Below are positions 53,222 to 63,100 of a stretch of DNA of 64,000 nt, piece by piece (positions within the stretch are counted from its first letter, which is position 1; every line of letters starts with the position of its first letter). The notes beneath the pieces are model-generated. The model was not told the origin of the DNA. It saw only the letters and a list, made by a program, of their open reading frames with translations, and did not search any database. The translations under genes were made by a program, and so were the position numbers. The stretch is from contig NC_087064.1 of NCBI RefSeq assembly GCF_963678635.1, positions 8,409,671 to 8,473,670 on the forward strand, written 5' to 3'. Source of the DNA: Symsagittifera roscoffensis. Its lineage: Eukaryota > Xenacoelomorpha > Acoela > Convolutidae.

Positions 53222-54345
53222 GTGTATGATAATCCTGAGTATGGATTATAAAATGTAATGTAGCCAATTGTGTTTTTGGTATATCTGTCGTATTTGTATA
53301 TTACTTCAGTAGTTATAAACGGTGGTGGTAGTGATTGAGCTGTTATGTTAGGTGGATTTAATGGGTAGGGATGTTGTGTAATATTGTTTAATTTAACTGT
53401 GATTTCAAACTTTAATTGTAAACTGTTTTGTTGGAGTATTTGAATATTGTGATCACGGATATCGTTGTGAATATCTTGGCGATATTGTAATCTATTAAGT
53501 GCCCAGTTATGAAGGCGGTTACTTTCTTGGTGTTGTCCAAATAATGGTGGAGGTGCTGTGAATGTATTCCAATCTAATCTTAAAGGAATATTTATTGATG
53601 ATTGTTCTCGATATCTGGCGTCGAGATTATTTGGAAAATTTAAGTTAAAGGGTGGTGGTGAAAATTGGCTTATTGATGGTGTTGATGGTAGTGATAATGT
53701 TTCTGGTAGTGATGAGGATGTTGTTGTATCCGTAGAAATATCTATGGGGTCATTGACTAAATTTGGTTCACCTTGTGTAAATGAATGTGTAGTCCAATAT
53801 GGCAGTCGTGATGTTAGGTTTGGGGGGTTAAAGGGATTTTCACGTATTTGTTCAGATGTTGGTGTTGAACCTAAGTAATCTGATGGTAAGCTTGAGGTGC
53901 TACGTTGTGAAAGAAGCGTAGGGGTTTCTGGTAATATACCAATGGGGTTTTCTGGAGTGTTTTGTGATGGGGATTGAGGTATATCAAAATGAACTCGGGG
54001 AGTTTGAAGATTTCTGTTTCGTCGAGGATGTATAATTTGTCTATTTATTTCGACTGTATTTTGGTTTTGACTAGGATTTCTTATTCTATTTAGTTCTTGT
54101 GGTAGTGTTGGGTATAGGTTATATGTTGGTTCGCTTAGAGGTGCTTGTCGTTGAACTGGTTCTAGTGGTTCTGATAAACGAGCATGTCTTTCTTCAAAAG
54201 TGTATGGATTGTCTTGAAAAGAAATTCGTGTAGATGTTTGAGGATTTTGAGTAGTTGAAGGTGGCGTTGGATTATCTTGGGATGATGTCGGTGAAGACTG
54301 ATTCTGTGACTGTTGGGTAGCAATTTTTGATGGATTTTTGAATTG
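53209..54345 (-). CDS. 378-codon ORF without an ATG, upstream of env
   Basis: Open for 378 codons from directly after a TAA (54348-54346) to a TAA at 53211-53209. The product is Pro/Ser/Gln/Asn-rich in the first two thirds (PTPPSTTQNPQT, LLSQRSTSSLPSDYL) and more folded at the end (NWALNRLQYRQD, PPPFITTEVIYKYD). It has no early Met. CACTAAAG just before it has the form of a splice acceptor, so a spliced message, a recoding event or a non-AUG start may supply the N-terminus. The last 13 nt overlap the env start in another frame. The function is unknown. Confidence 0.65.
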   Translation of the reverse strand, partial: QFKNPSKIATQQSQNQSSPTSSQDNPTPPSTTQNPQTSTRISFQDNPYTFEERHARLSEPLEPVQRQAPLSEPTYNLYPTLPQELNRIRNPSQNQNTVEINRQIIHPRRNRNLQTPRVHFDIPQSPSQNTPENPIGILPETPTLLSQRSTSSLPSDYLGSTPTSEQIRENPFNPPNLTSRLPYWTTHSFTQGEPNLVNDPIDISTDTTTSSSLPETLSLPSTPSISQFSPPPFNLNFPNNLDARYREQSSINIPLRLDWNTFTAPPPLFGQHQESNRLHNWALNRLQYRQDIHNDIRDHNIQILQQNSLQLKFEITVKLNNITQHPYPLNPPNITAQSLPPPFITTEVIYKYDRYTKNTIGYITFYNPYSGLSYTCIF

Positions 54346-54350
54346 TTACT

Positions 54351-54539
54351 TTAGTGGGAAGGTTTATGTTTATTATAATATTCTTCCAAAAAAATAATTA
54401 GAAAAATTGTTGCTAGGGCAAATGTGATGATTGCTTTCTTTATACATTTACATATTGTCAAAATGAGGGATGATAAATATGTTATGAAAATTACAAACAA
54501 TAAAAAAATATCAGTTCTACTGAAAATTGTTCGTATCAT
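54351..54539 (-). CDS. 62-residue hydrophobic protein of element 2
   Basis: A small protein with two strongly hydrophobic stretches (IFLLFVIFITYLSSLILTI and IITFALATIFLIIFL) separated by KCIKK, consistent with a two-pass membrane peptide. Its ATG overlaps the stop of the previous small ORF (ATGA at 54539-54536). The function is unknown; a viroporin-like role is speculation. The small size and AT-rich codons limit confidence that it is translated. Confidence 0.5.
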   Translation of the reverse strand: MIRTIFSRTDIFLLFVIFITYLSSLILTICKCIKKAIITFALATIFLIIFLEEYYNKHKPSH

Positions 54540-54766
54540 TTAGACAAGTTGTTAAAATCGTACCTGTGGATATATTCAAGGGTTTTGGAAAGTTGGAGGA
54601 ATAGTTCGAGTATAGTGTAGAAAATTAAAAAAATGTTACAAAAAATGATTAGGATTATTAGAAAATATTCAAGTATATCAAAAAGAAATATTATAAAGGC
54701 TTCAAGTATTGAAAAAAAATGTTTAAAATTTATAAGTATTTGAGCAACTGTTTGAGAGAAGAGCAT
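54536..54766 (-). CDS. 76-residue hydrophobic protein of element 2
   Basis: Mostly Ile/Leu/Phe (IIFLFDILEYFLIILIIF), predicted to be membrane-embedded, with a polar C-terminus (YIHRYDFNNLSK). It is the first of the chained small ORFs between pol and env. It is unrecognised and could be a chance AT-rich frame, but the ATGA link to the next ORF argues for use. Confidence 0.45.
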   Translation of the reverse strand: MLFSQTVAQILINFKHFFSILEAFIIFLFDILEYFLIILIIFCNIFLIFYTILELFLQLSKTLEYIHRYDFNNLSK

Positions 54767-55366
54767 TTAAGAAATGATCTCTTGGTCGAATATTTTTTGC
54801 TGTTTGAGGCGATTTTCTAGTGTGGTCGAATTATTTATTAGTTTTTTGACAAGTGGGTTGAGTTTTGTAAAAAATTGTTGGGGGCAATTTTCATGGTGAC
54901 TGGGAGGTCGTCTTTTTCTTTATTTTTGTTTGTCAAATGATCCGGGGTATGGTGAGATTTTTATACTTTAGGCTGATTAAAATCTTCATTTTGTTACTTT
55001 AGGCTAAGTTATCAAATTTGTTTTGGGGGTATTCGTGGTCTGAGTTGGGGAAATATTGTTGATCTTTGGGTTATTAGATAAGGGAGGGGTACGGTATTAT
55101 GGTGATATTTATTTTAGTTGTCAAGTTGGAGTGGTTTGCTTATTTTTGACCTGGAGGTTGTAAAGTTATAGTTAGAGATGTGCCTGGAGTTCTAGATTAT
55201 TCGTCTAATTGATCTTAGTTTGAGTTAGAGAAAGTGGCGGATTGGATGAATCCTATTGGTCTATTTTGAACTAGAATTATTGCGTACTTGTGAGTATGTT
55301 ATTTTGAAAAATTGAAATGAAAAATGTTACGGAGGTTTCAAGATTGTGAAGTATAAAATCTTAAAA
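54767..55366 (-). other. gap between pol and the small ORFs of element 2
   Basis: 600 bp with no ORF worth calling. A subgenomic promoter or splice acceptor for the downstream genes would be expected here, but none can be identified by eye. Confidence 0.45.
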
Positions 55367-58300
55367 TTACTTTTTAAATTCTACTTTCTTTAATATTTTA
55401 GATTGGGGGATGAATATTTTATAGTTTTTACGTGGTTGATTTCGGAGTCTTGTTGTTTTTCTATTTTCTGATTTGTCGATTTCTTCTTGGGGTATTATTT
55501 TTTCTGTCATTTTTCTATTTTTTCTTGGTTTTGGAGATTCTTTATGGTTTTGTGTATTGTTTTTGGTGGCGGTTGGTTTTGTGTTTTGATTTTCGGTGGG
55601 GTTATCATTTTGTTCTGTATTTTTCAGATGTGGTTCATTTTGAATGATTTTTAATCCTGTGAAAGAATATAATTGAGTTAATTCGCGGAGTGCGTATTCT
55701 TTTGGGTAATAAGGTAATAGGTTGTTTCGATGTTGAACGATTTCTTTTTTGTTTGAGTCGGTAATTTTATATGTGACATCAGTGGGTCTTGCAATTATTT
55801 GGTAGGGTCCTTTTCGGAGGGGTTGTAATTTTTTAGAAATTCCTTTTTGAGTATTAAAATTAGGTATTAAAACAAATGTTCCAATTTTTAAATCGGAAGC
55901 TGGTGTAAAACGTGAATTGATTTGTTCATTTATGTTTTGTCTTTGTAATAACTTTTTCGTTATTTTTTGGTAAATTTCATTGTGTTTCTTATCTCTATTT
56001 AAAATCCATTCGGTGTGTGTACCGGAGGCTAATTTAAGAATTTGTGGGTGATGAAAATGATCTTCATCGTGTGTATGTAAAGGTAGGTTATAACAAATGG
56101 AGTCTTTATTTGGTTGACAATAACCTTGTGCGTTTTTATGGGAATTTGCTGTAAACATTATTGGTTTGCGTGGCTTTTGGTTGAAAACCATTTCATATGG
56201 TGACATTCCTAAAGTTGTCGTGATTTGTGAATTATATGCTAAGGGAAATAATTTTACATCTGCTGACCATTCGGTATATTTTGTATCATTTCCGTTGATG
56301 ATACATCTAAGATATTCTTGTAGTGAACGGTTCATACCTTCGACTAAGCCGTTTGTCCAAGGTGCATGAGATGTACGTGGTTTGTGTTTAATGTTGTATA
56401 GATGACATAGTGTTATTATTTCATTATTTATGAATTCTGTACCATTGTCTGTGACTAAAATTTCTGGTAGTCCAAATTTTGCTATCCAGTGTTCATAAAG
56501 TGTTGTATATGCGTAATAAGCATTACAATGTGGTACTGGGTTAAGTGCTACATAGTGTGTGAATGCGTCAACAATTACCATAATGTAGGAGTTTCCTTCT
56601 GATGAGGGTGAAATTGGGCCTTTAGTATCAAATGAGATACGGTGATTAAAGTACAAACTTTGTCCTTTAAAATCTTGTTTTTGTGCTATTTGTTTTTGAT
56701 TTGGGTAAGGTTTATTTAGCTGACATACTATACAATCATTGCATAGTATTTTTATCCAAATTGGTGCATTTGGGAAGTAAAAATTTTGTATAAAATTTGA
56801 ATATGTTTTTTCTGATCCAGAGTGTCCTTTAATATTTTGTGTATGTGAAATATTAAAAGCGATGAGAATCATACTTAAAGGAAGACATGGAACTGTAGAT
56901 TCATTCAGGTTATACTCTAAAAGGTCTGTATTTTCGTTAATTGTTGTGTTGTTAAATTTGCGAAAGTATCGGAGGAGTGTTTTGTTTCCTAGAATGGTTG
57001 AATCTGCTTTGATAGGTTTAGTTTTATATTTGTGCCATGATTTCAGTTGTCGAATTACTGGGTCAAGGTTTTGATATTGTTTCAGTGTTGAAATTGTAAT
57101 TATTTCTGTTGGGGGGAGAAAAATGTTTTCGATTTCTAATTTAGATAAGGGTATTGTATCAAGTGGGTCGTGAAGGTCAAAAACTTGATTTATTGTGTAT
57201 TTTGAATCATTCGTTTGTGGTCCTGATAAATTTATTTTATCAGTTAAATCTTCTTTTTCAATTAGTGGAAAATGGTCTTTTTTAGGTGGGTGTTGTTTTG
57301 TTCGTTTTTGTTGGGTGTTATTTTTTATCCATTGGGAATATGGGATTGGTTTGAAAGTTGATGTTCCAAGTAGATCAACTTCATAATGATTATTTTGACA
57401 ATCTAAATAAAGTGGGAAATGTTGTAAATTATTTATTTGTGATTGTTCAATATCAGTTTTTACTGCATATTTGCATTCTAATCGGGGTGATGTTTCGTTT
57501 TCTGCAATTTTTATATTTTTGGGTATTTCAACTGTTGTTTTTCGTGTCAGTAATTCAGGTGGTGTATTTCGACTTAAGGTGTCTGGTAATGCAAGATTTT
57601 TTCCTGCAGTCCAAACTATATGTAAGTTTGGAAATTTCATTAGAATTAATTGAAATCTGTAAACTCGGTGGTTTGGGTTAGATTTCTGTGTGAAAAGAAA
57701 AATGATTGGTTTGTGGTCTGTGAATAAAACTGTGGGATGTTGTGATCCAAGTATCAGAAATTCATATTCTGTCAGTGTATATATTATGGCTGTACATTCT
57801 CTCATTAGAGTTGAGAGTCGTAGCTCTGCTTGAGTGAATAATCGGGAATTTGCTGATATCAGGTTCATTTTATTTGTACCATTATGTGATTGTAATAGTG
57901 CTGCGCCGATGCCAAAGTTCGAAGCATCGCACATTGCATAAAATGGTTGATCAGGGTCTGGAATTGTGTTTGAAATTTGTTCAGTTAAAAGTTTCTTTAT
58001 TTCTTCGAATCGTGCTTGATGTTCTGTATTCCATTCAAAATTATTTTGTTGTCTAAGGATGTTGTAAAATGGTCGTAGATATAATTGCATTTTATAAACA
58101 TATTTACTTAAAAAGTTTAACATTCCAAGAAATTCTTGGATTTTCTTTTTATTTGTTGGTGGTTGAAGTTTTTGAATAGCGTCAATGCGTGATTTCAGTG
58201 GAGTGATTGTTTTTCTTTCTATGTTATGTCCTAAGAATTTAACTTTTGTCAAAAAGAAGTGTGATTTATCGGGGGCGGCCTTCAGATTTTCGTTCTGAAG

Positions 58301-60154
58301 TATTTGGTGATATTTTTCTAAAACTTTGAACATTTCGTCTTTTGTTTGTGATTGCATAAAAACATCGTCTAGATAGGTGATTGCGTTTTTCTTGAGTATT
58401 AGTGGTCTAAAAATTTTGCTCATAAAAGCTGAAAATGCTGCTGGTCCTATGGATATTCCATAGAATAAGCGGTTAAATTCATATTGTTGGTTTCCGATAA
58501 CAAATTGTGTTAAACGTCGTGATTGTTCATCTAGTGGCATTTGATTGTATGCACTATTCATGTCGGCGGTTGTAAAGTATTTGCCGTTTATTTTTGTTAA
58601 AATAACTTGTATTGGTTCAATGGGCCAATTACATTTTGATTCATCTATAAGTGAATTGAGGTATCTAGCATCGAGAACGATTTTTAATGATTCTCCTTTA
58701 GCTAGAATGATAACGGGGTTGATAAATGTGTTCCCTTTTGGTTGTTCTTCTTTATTAACTGGTGATATAATATTGTACTGTTCTAAAATATCGAGTAATC
58801 TGTTTACTTTATCATGTAAGTGAATTGGTACTTTACTTGCTCTCTGTTTTTTGAAAACTGCGTCTGGTTTTAATGGGAGATGTAGTGATGAACTGATTTT
58901 GCCAACATCGAATTTTGATGTTGCATAGACTGATGAATATTTAATTAGCTGTTTGGCTAACTTTTCGAATTCGTCTTGTGTTATTTGTGAATGTTGGAAA
59001 TTAAACATTGTTAAAAATTTCTGTTGGTCCTCTGTGTAATTACTGATGTTGAATGTAGGTTTGAAATATGGAGTTTTTGTGAAATAATCCGTATTTCTGT
59101 TTTCGTTACTTATTATATTATTTATAGATAATTCTTCATTAAGAATTGTAGATTGGCAAATATCTAGTAATTGGAGTATATTATTTACGCGATAGGCTTT
59201 TTCGTGTATTGGTGATATTGTAGCGTTGGTTTCACAATATCCTAAAAGTCCTAAAGGTAATGTTACTTGGTAAGGTGTGTTGTTATAAACATGTAAGGAA
59301 ATAATATCTGAATTCGAATGTTTCAAATATTTTATTGAAGAGATTGTGATTTTTAAAAATTTATGAATAGGTTTGAATTCAAAATCTGACATATAAAATT
59401 TTTGTTTGTTTTGTTCTTTATCATATTGGTGAACTTGTTTTATTGAAAAATTATAGATGTTTCCTGATAGTGGTTTCAGGTGTTTTCTTTGTTGGTTAAA
59501 TATCGGATAAAATTTTGAAAAGAATGGTGGTTGTTTGTTTAATCTTTGAAAAAATGTTAGGGATGTTTCTTTTGTTTTTGTATATTTATCTTTGATTAAT
59601 ATTTTACTGTTTAGGATGTTAATTGTTGGTATATACTTCGAAATAAATGGTATTCCAATGATATTATATTTAATATCAGTGATATGGAATATTTGTTTAA
59701 ATGGCTTGTTTAGAATTTTACTTTGCTCCATTGTTCTGGTAGGGAGGAGAAATAATTGGATTTTTCCGTAGTTTATCAATGTTGATCCTTGTGCTGTTGC
59801 TAGCTTACTGGAGGTTTCAAGAGGTGTTAGCTTTGGATGTAAAGTTTTTATTTCATTCCATGTGGGAATGTTTATTATGTTTGATTCTGCTCCTGAATCA
59901 ATTAAAAAATCTATTTCAAGGTCTGGTGGTTGAAATTCTTTATTTCTTGGGCTTTCTAAGAGAAATGGTATTGTCCAAATTTTTTCTTTGGGTTGTTCTT
60001 TTTGTATATTTTGATAAATGTGGTTTGTATTCAAGCATTTTGTTTTGGTATTTTTATTGGTTTGATTTGTAGTGTTAATCTCATTTGTTTCTTGCGTCGT
60101 TGGTGTGGAATTTATGGTGTAGTGTAATAATTTTGAAGAAATTCTGATTGATTT
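55367..60154 (-). CDS. pol: Pol polyprotein of element 2 (PR-RT-RNase H-IN)
   Basis: Open for 1595 codons in the -1 frame relative to gag, overlapping its last 43 nt. A TTG at 60034 is only a nominal start and is used for the residue numbers here. Aspartic protease at ~46 (FLIDSGAESN). RT with FTTADMNSAYNQMPL and YLDD near 554. RNase H near 703 (MCDASNFGIGAAL). Integrase zinc region at ~1070-1105 (HSGSEKTY ... CNDCIVCQL) and catalytic D,D,E at ~1136, 1195 and 1230 (SFDTKG, TDNGTEF, NGLVEGMN), then GPYQII near the end. The tail is Lys/Asn-rich. All key residues are present. Expression presumably needs -1 frameshifting from gag; no canonical slippery heptamer is obvious in the overlap. Confidence 0.93.
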   Translation of the reverse strand, partial: KSIRISSKLLHYTINSTPTTQETNEINTTNQTNKNTKTKCLNTNHIYQNIQKEQPKEKIWTIPFLLESPRNKEFQPPDLEIDFLIDSGAESNIINIPTWNEIKTLHPKLTPLETSSKLATAQGSTLINYGKIQLFLLPTRTMEQSKILNKPFKQIFHITDIKYNIIGIPFISKYIPTINILNSKILIKDKYTKTKETSLTFFQRLNKQPPFFSKFYPIFNQQRKHLKPLSGNIYNFSIKQVHQYDKEQNKQKFYMSDFEFKPIHKFLKITISSIKYLKHSNSDIISLHVYNNTPYQVTLPLGLLGYCETNATISPIHEKAYRVNNILQLLDICQSTILNEELSINNIISNENRNTDYFTKTPYFKPTFNISNYTEDQQKFLTMFNFQHSQITQDEFEKLAKQLIKYSSVYATSKFDVGKISSSLHLPLKPDAVFKKQRASKVPIHLHDKVNRLLDILEQYNIISPVNKEEQPKGNTFINPVIILAKGESLKIVLDARYLNSLIDESKCNWPIEPIQVILTKINGKYFTTADMNSAYNQMPLDEQSRRLTQFVIGNQQYEFNRLFYGISIGPAAFSAFMSKIFRPLILKKNAITYLDDVFMQSQTKDEMFKVLEKYHQILQNENLKAAPDKSHFFLTKVKFLGHNIERKTITPLKSRIDAIQKLQPPTNKKKIQEFLGMLNFLSKYVYKMQLYLRPFYNILRQQNNFEWNTEHQARFEEIKKLLTEQISNTIPDPDQPFYAMCDASNFGIGAALLQSHNGTNKMNLISANSRLFTQAELRLSTLMRECTAIIYTLTEYEFLILGSQHPTVLFTDHKPIIFLFTQKSNPNHRVYRFQLILMKFPNLHIVWTAGKNLALPDTLSRNTPPELLTRKTTVEIPKNIKIAENETSPRLECKYAVKTDIEQSQINNLQHFPLYLDCQNNHYEVDLLGTSTFKPIPYSQWIKNNTQQKRTKQHPPKKDHFPLIEKEDLTDKINLSGPQTNDSKYTINQVFDLHDPLDTIPLSKLEIENIFLPPTEIITISTLKQYQNLDPVIRQLKSWHKYKTKPIKADSTILGNKTLLRYFRKFNNTTINENTDLLEYNLNESTVPCLPLSMILIAFNISHTQNIKGHSGSEKTYSNFIQNFYFPNAPIWIKILCNDCIVCQLNKPYPNQKQIAQKQDFKGQSLYFNHRISFDTKGPISPSSEGNSYIMVIVDAFTHYVALNPVPHCNAYYAYTTLYEHWIAKFGLPEILVTDNGTEFINNEIITLCHLYNIKHKPRTSHAPWTNGLVEGMNRSLQEYLRCIINGNDTKYTEWSADVKLFPLAYNSQITTTLGMSPYEMVFNQKPRKPIMFTANSHKNAQGYCQPNKDSICYNLPLHTHDEDHFHHPQILKLASGTHTEWILNRDKKHNEIYQKITKKLLQRQNINEQINSRFTPASDLKIGTFVLIPNFNTQKGISKKLQPLRKGPYQIIARPTDVTYKITDSNKKEIVQHRNNLLPYYPKEYALRELTQLYSFTGLKIIQNEPHLKNTEQNDNPTENQNTKPTATKNNTQNHKESPKPRKNRKMTEKIIPQEEIDKSENRKTTRLRNQPRKNYKIFIPQSKILKKVEFKK

Positions 60155-63100
60155 TCATATATATGTGATGGAAAGGGTTGTTCATATATGACAGATTCAT
60201 AGTCATTTTCGATTTTTATCATATTGATAGAAAGAGTGTTTTCTGTATCACTTTCTGAATCTGATGATGTACAGTTTATTTGATTGAGTTGTAACGTATC
60301 AGTTACTGTGTCATCAATACCTGGAGGGTCTGATGTTGTTTCTGGGTTAGATTGTACTTGATTGATTTGTCTTTGATGTTTAGGTGTACTACTTCTGTGG
60401 CGATTATTAGAATTATTATAGTTATTATTATTCCGGTGTGGTGATTGGGAATAATTTCTATAACGATTATTATAACCTGGGTGTCGATTTTGTGAATTAT
60501 TTCGCGATCTGTTTTGGTAATTATTGTTTGGTCTGTTATAGTTCGATCTATTATATGAGTTATTCCTTGATTGATTGTTCGGGTAATTCTGATTTCGGTT
60601 GTTTGAATAACTTCTATTTCGATTATAGGAGTAGTTTCTATTCCTATTGTATGATGAATTTCGTGATTGGTTGTTTGGATAGTAGTTATTTCTTGATTGG
60701 GAATTAGATCTAGAAACAAATCGTTGTGTATTTGAATTTGATCTGGAGTAGTTATTTCTACTATTTGGTCTATTGTAGTGATTTTGTGATGAATTTTGTG
60801 TATTTCTTCGTTCTGGTGATCTTCCTCTATAACTTGAGTTATATGGGGATTGATTTCTTGTATAAATTGTGTTGTTCGGAAGTGGCTTTCCTGAACTGTT
60901 GTTGCTGTATACATTTTTGTTTGGTAGATTTTGATCTTTTTTCATGTATTGATAGAATGATTTATTTGGTTCTTTGTATTTTTGAGGTTTATTTTGACTA
61001 TCTTGCTGTTTTTGTCTACATTCGGAAATACTATGTCCGTATCGTCGGCAATAATTACACCATTTTTTGAAAGATGGTTTGCCTTTAAAGTTCGGGTTCT
61101 TTTCGTAAATATTGAGTATTTCAGTGATTTTTTCAACGAGGTCTGTTTCTGATTCCTGTATATTATTAATATTAGTGGGAGTCGTTTCAATTTTGTTAAC
61201 GTATTGTAATTTCAGATTTTCCGTTTCTTCTAGTTTCATCGTGATTTCTGCTTGTTCTAGTTTGTCTACTAGTTTTCTAAAATCTAAATCGGGTTCTCGA
61301 ATTGAAGAAGGATGGGATGCTCTCTTTTTTATTGCTATTTTCCTTAATTGTGGTGTTAAGGTCATCATTAAGATTTCTGTCATCTTTGTGTTTTTATAGT
61401 CATGTGTATTTAGTGAGTATGCTTTTCGAACTAGTGTTTCGATTCGTACTGCTATTTGCTTGATGGTTTCGTTTGGTAATCTGCGAATTTCATTACATAA
61501 AACTCTTTGTTGTTGTTTGTTTCTTTCGGAGTCAAACATTTTTGAAAATTCCTGTGTAAACCTTTTCCAGTTTGATTTTATTTCTAGAGGTAGTACTGAA
61601 AACCATTTTTGGGCTGCGCCATCTAAGGTTGTTTGTATCAACGCTGTGCGTCGATGTATCCAGTTTTGATGTAGTGGCGTATTAATTGGTTCAGGTCCTA
61701 TATTTAAAATCAAATTTGCTGTTACTGCCATTAAATAATCTTCTACAGAGTATTCAGGGTCTGTTCCTGTGAAGACCATTAAAGGTTTGTTTGATGTTAT
61801 TGATGATCCACCCATAAGGTATGGATTCATTGTCATTTGTAATGATTCTGCTGCATTTGGCATTTGAGAAAAATTTGAAAGTTGGTTTCTTGTTATTTCA
61901 TGTTGTTGAAGATAATATGGGAGTGGTATTTCATTTTGCATTTGTGATGGTTGATACGAGTGTGCAGTCATTGGATTTTGTTGTTGAATTGGTTGAAAAG
62001 ATTGTGTATTAATTGGATTTTGTTGTTGAATTGGTTGTTGATGTTGTGCATCTATTGATTGTGGAGAAAAATTTCTATGATTTGTACGTGTTTTCTGTAT
62101 TCCTTGTCTACGATATTCTTGAGTATTTGGTGCAAATATATCTGGTTGTAAGAAATCGTCATCTGAGGATAAATAATCCATTTGATAAGATGTTTGTTTT
62201 TTATTTTTATTCTGTTGAAAAAATGGGTAATTTTCACTGCGATCCTGTGGAGGATTTGGTTGAAAATTTTTGGAATTATATTGGGCCGTTGGGTTATCCC
62301 AGTTTCGAGGTTTTGTATATTGATTAAAATTCCTTTGTGGTTGATAATTTGTTTTTGATGGATGTGTATAATTATAATTATGGTCTGCAAAGTTGTTTCT
62401 AGTGAATGTTTTGCGTGTTTTTGATGGTATTGTCATGGGTCTGTATGTTTGGTAATCCATATGTGAATATTTAGGGGCAACCGAAGGTTTAACGGTTGAT
62501 TGTAAGGTTACCTGTGTTTGTGAAGGATTTGTATTTCTTGGTGTTGTTAAATTTGGGCGTATTGGTGAAATACTTTGTTGTGTAGTTGTTGTGTGTACAA
62601 TTTCTTCATTTATGAAGTGTGATGGTGTCTGGATATCTTGTTGAGTAAGATTCCTAGTTCCATTGAGGTTTTCGTTGTGTATGACTGTAGAGTTTAAACT
62701 ATTATTTTGTGTATCGGGTAAAAATGTATTATAGTTTAATGGAGTTGCATCAATTGTTAATGGTATTACTCTTACATAATCTCTTATGTAAGATATTGTA
62801 CCTATTGCTTGACTTGAGATTGATTGTGGAAAGCTTATAAATGCGGGATGAGACCATTCGGGGTCCCAAACATAATCTGATTGTTCTGTGATAGCGGTAT
62901 CATCGTTCGAATTTTGGGGTCTAAAATTTTTTCTTGCTTGTGCAATTAAATCAATATTGTGTGTGAAATAATCTATTATGAACCATGCCAAAATTTTTTG
63001 TAAATCGTGTTTGGTATGTTGTGAAACGTCGTCTTTCGTGAAATTTTCTTTAATGATGTTTAAATAACTAGAGAGTAGTGTGATTTCATGTCGTACTCTT

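Noticed and set aside
60303-60914. A 203-codon open frame overlapping the end of gag
   Set aside because: It is the shadow of the Arg/Ser/Asn-rich repeat in gag, where low-complexity codons leave other frames open.
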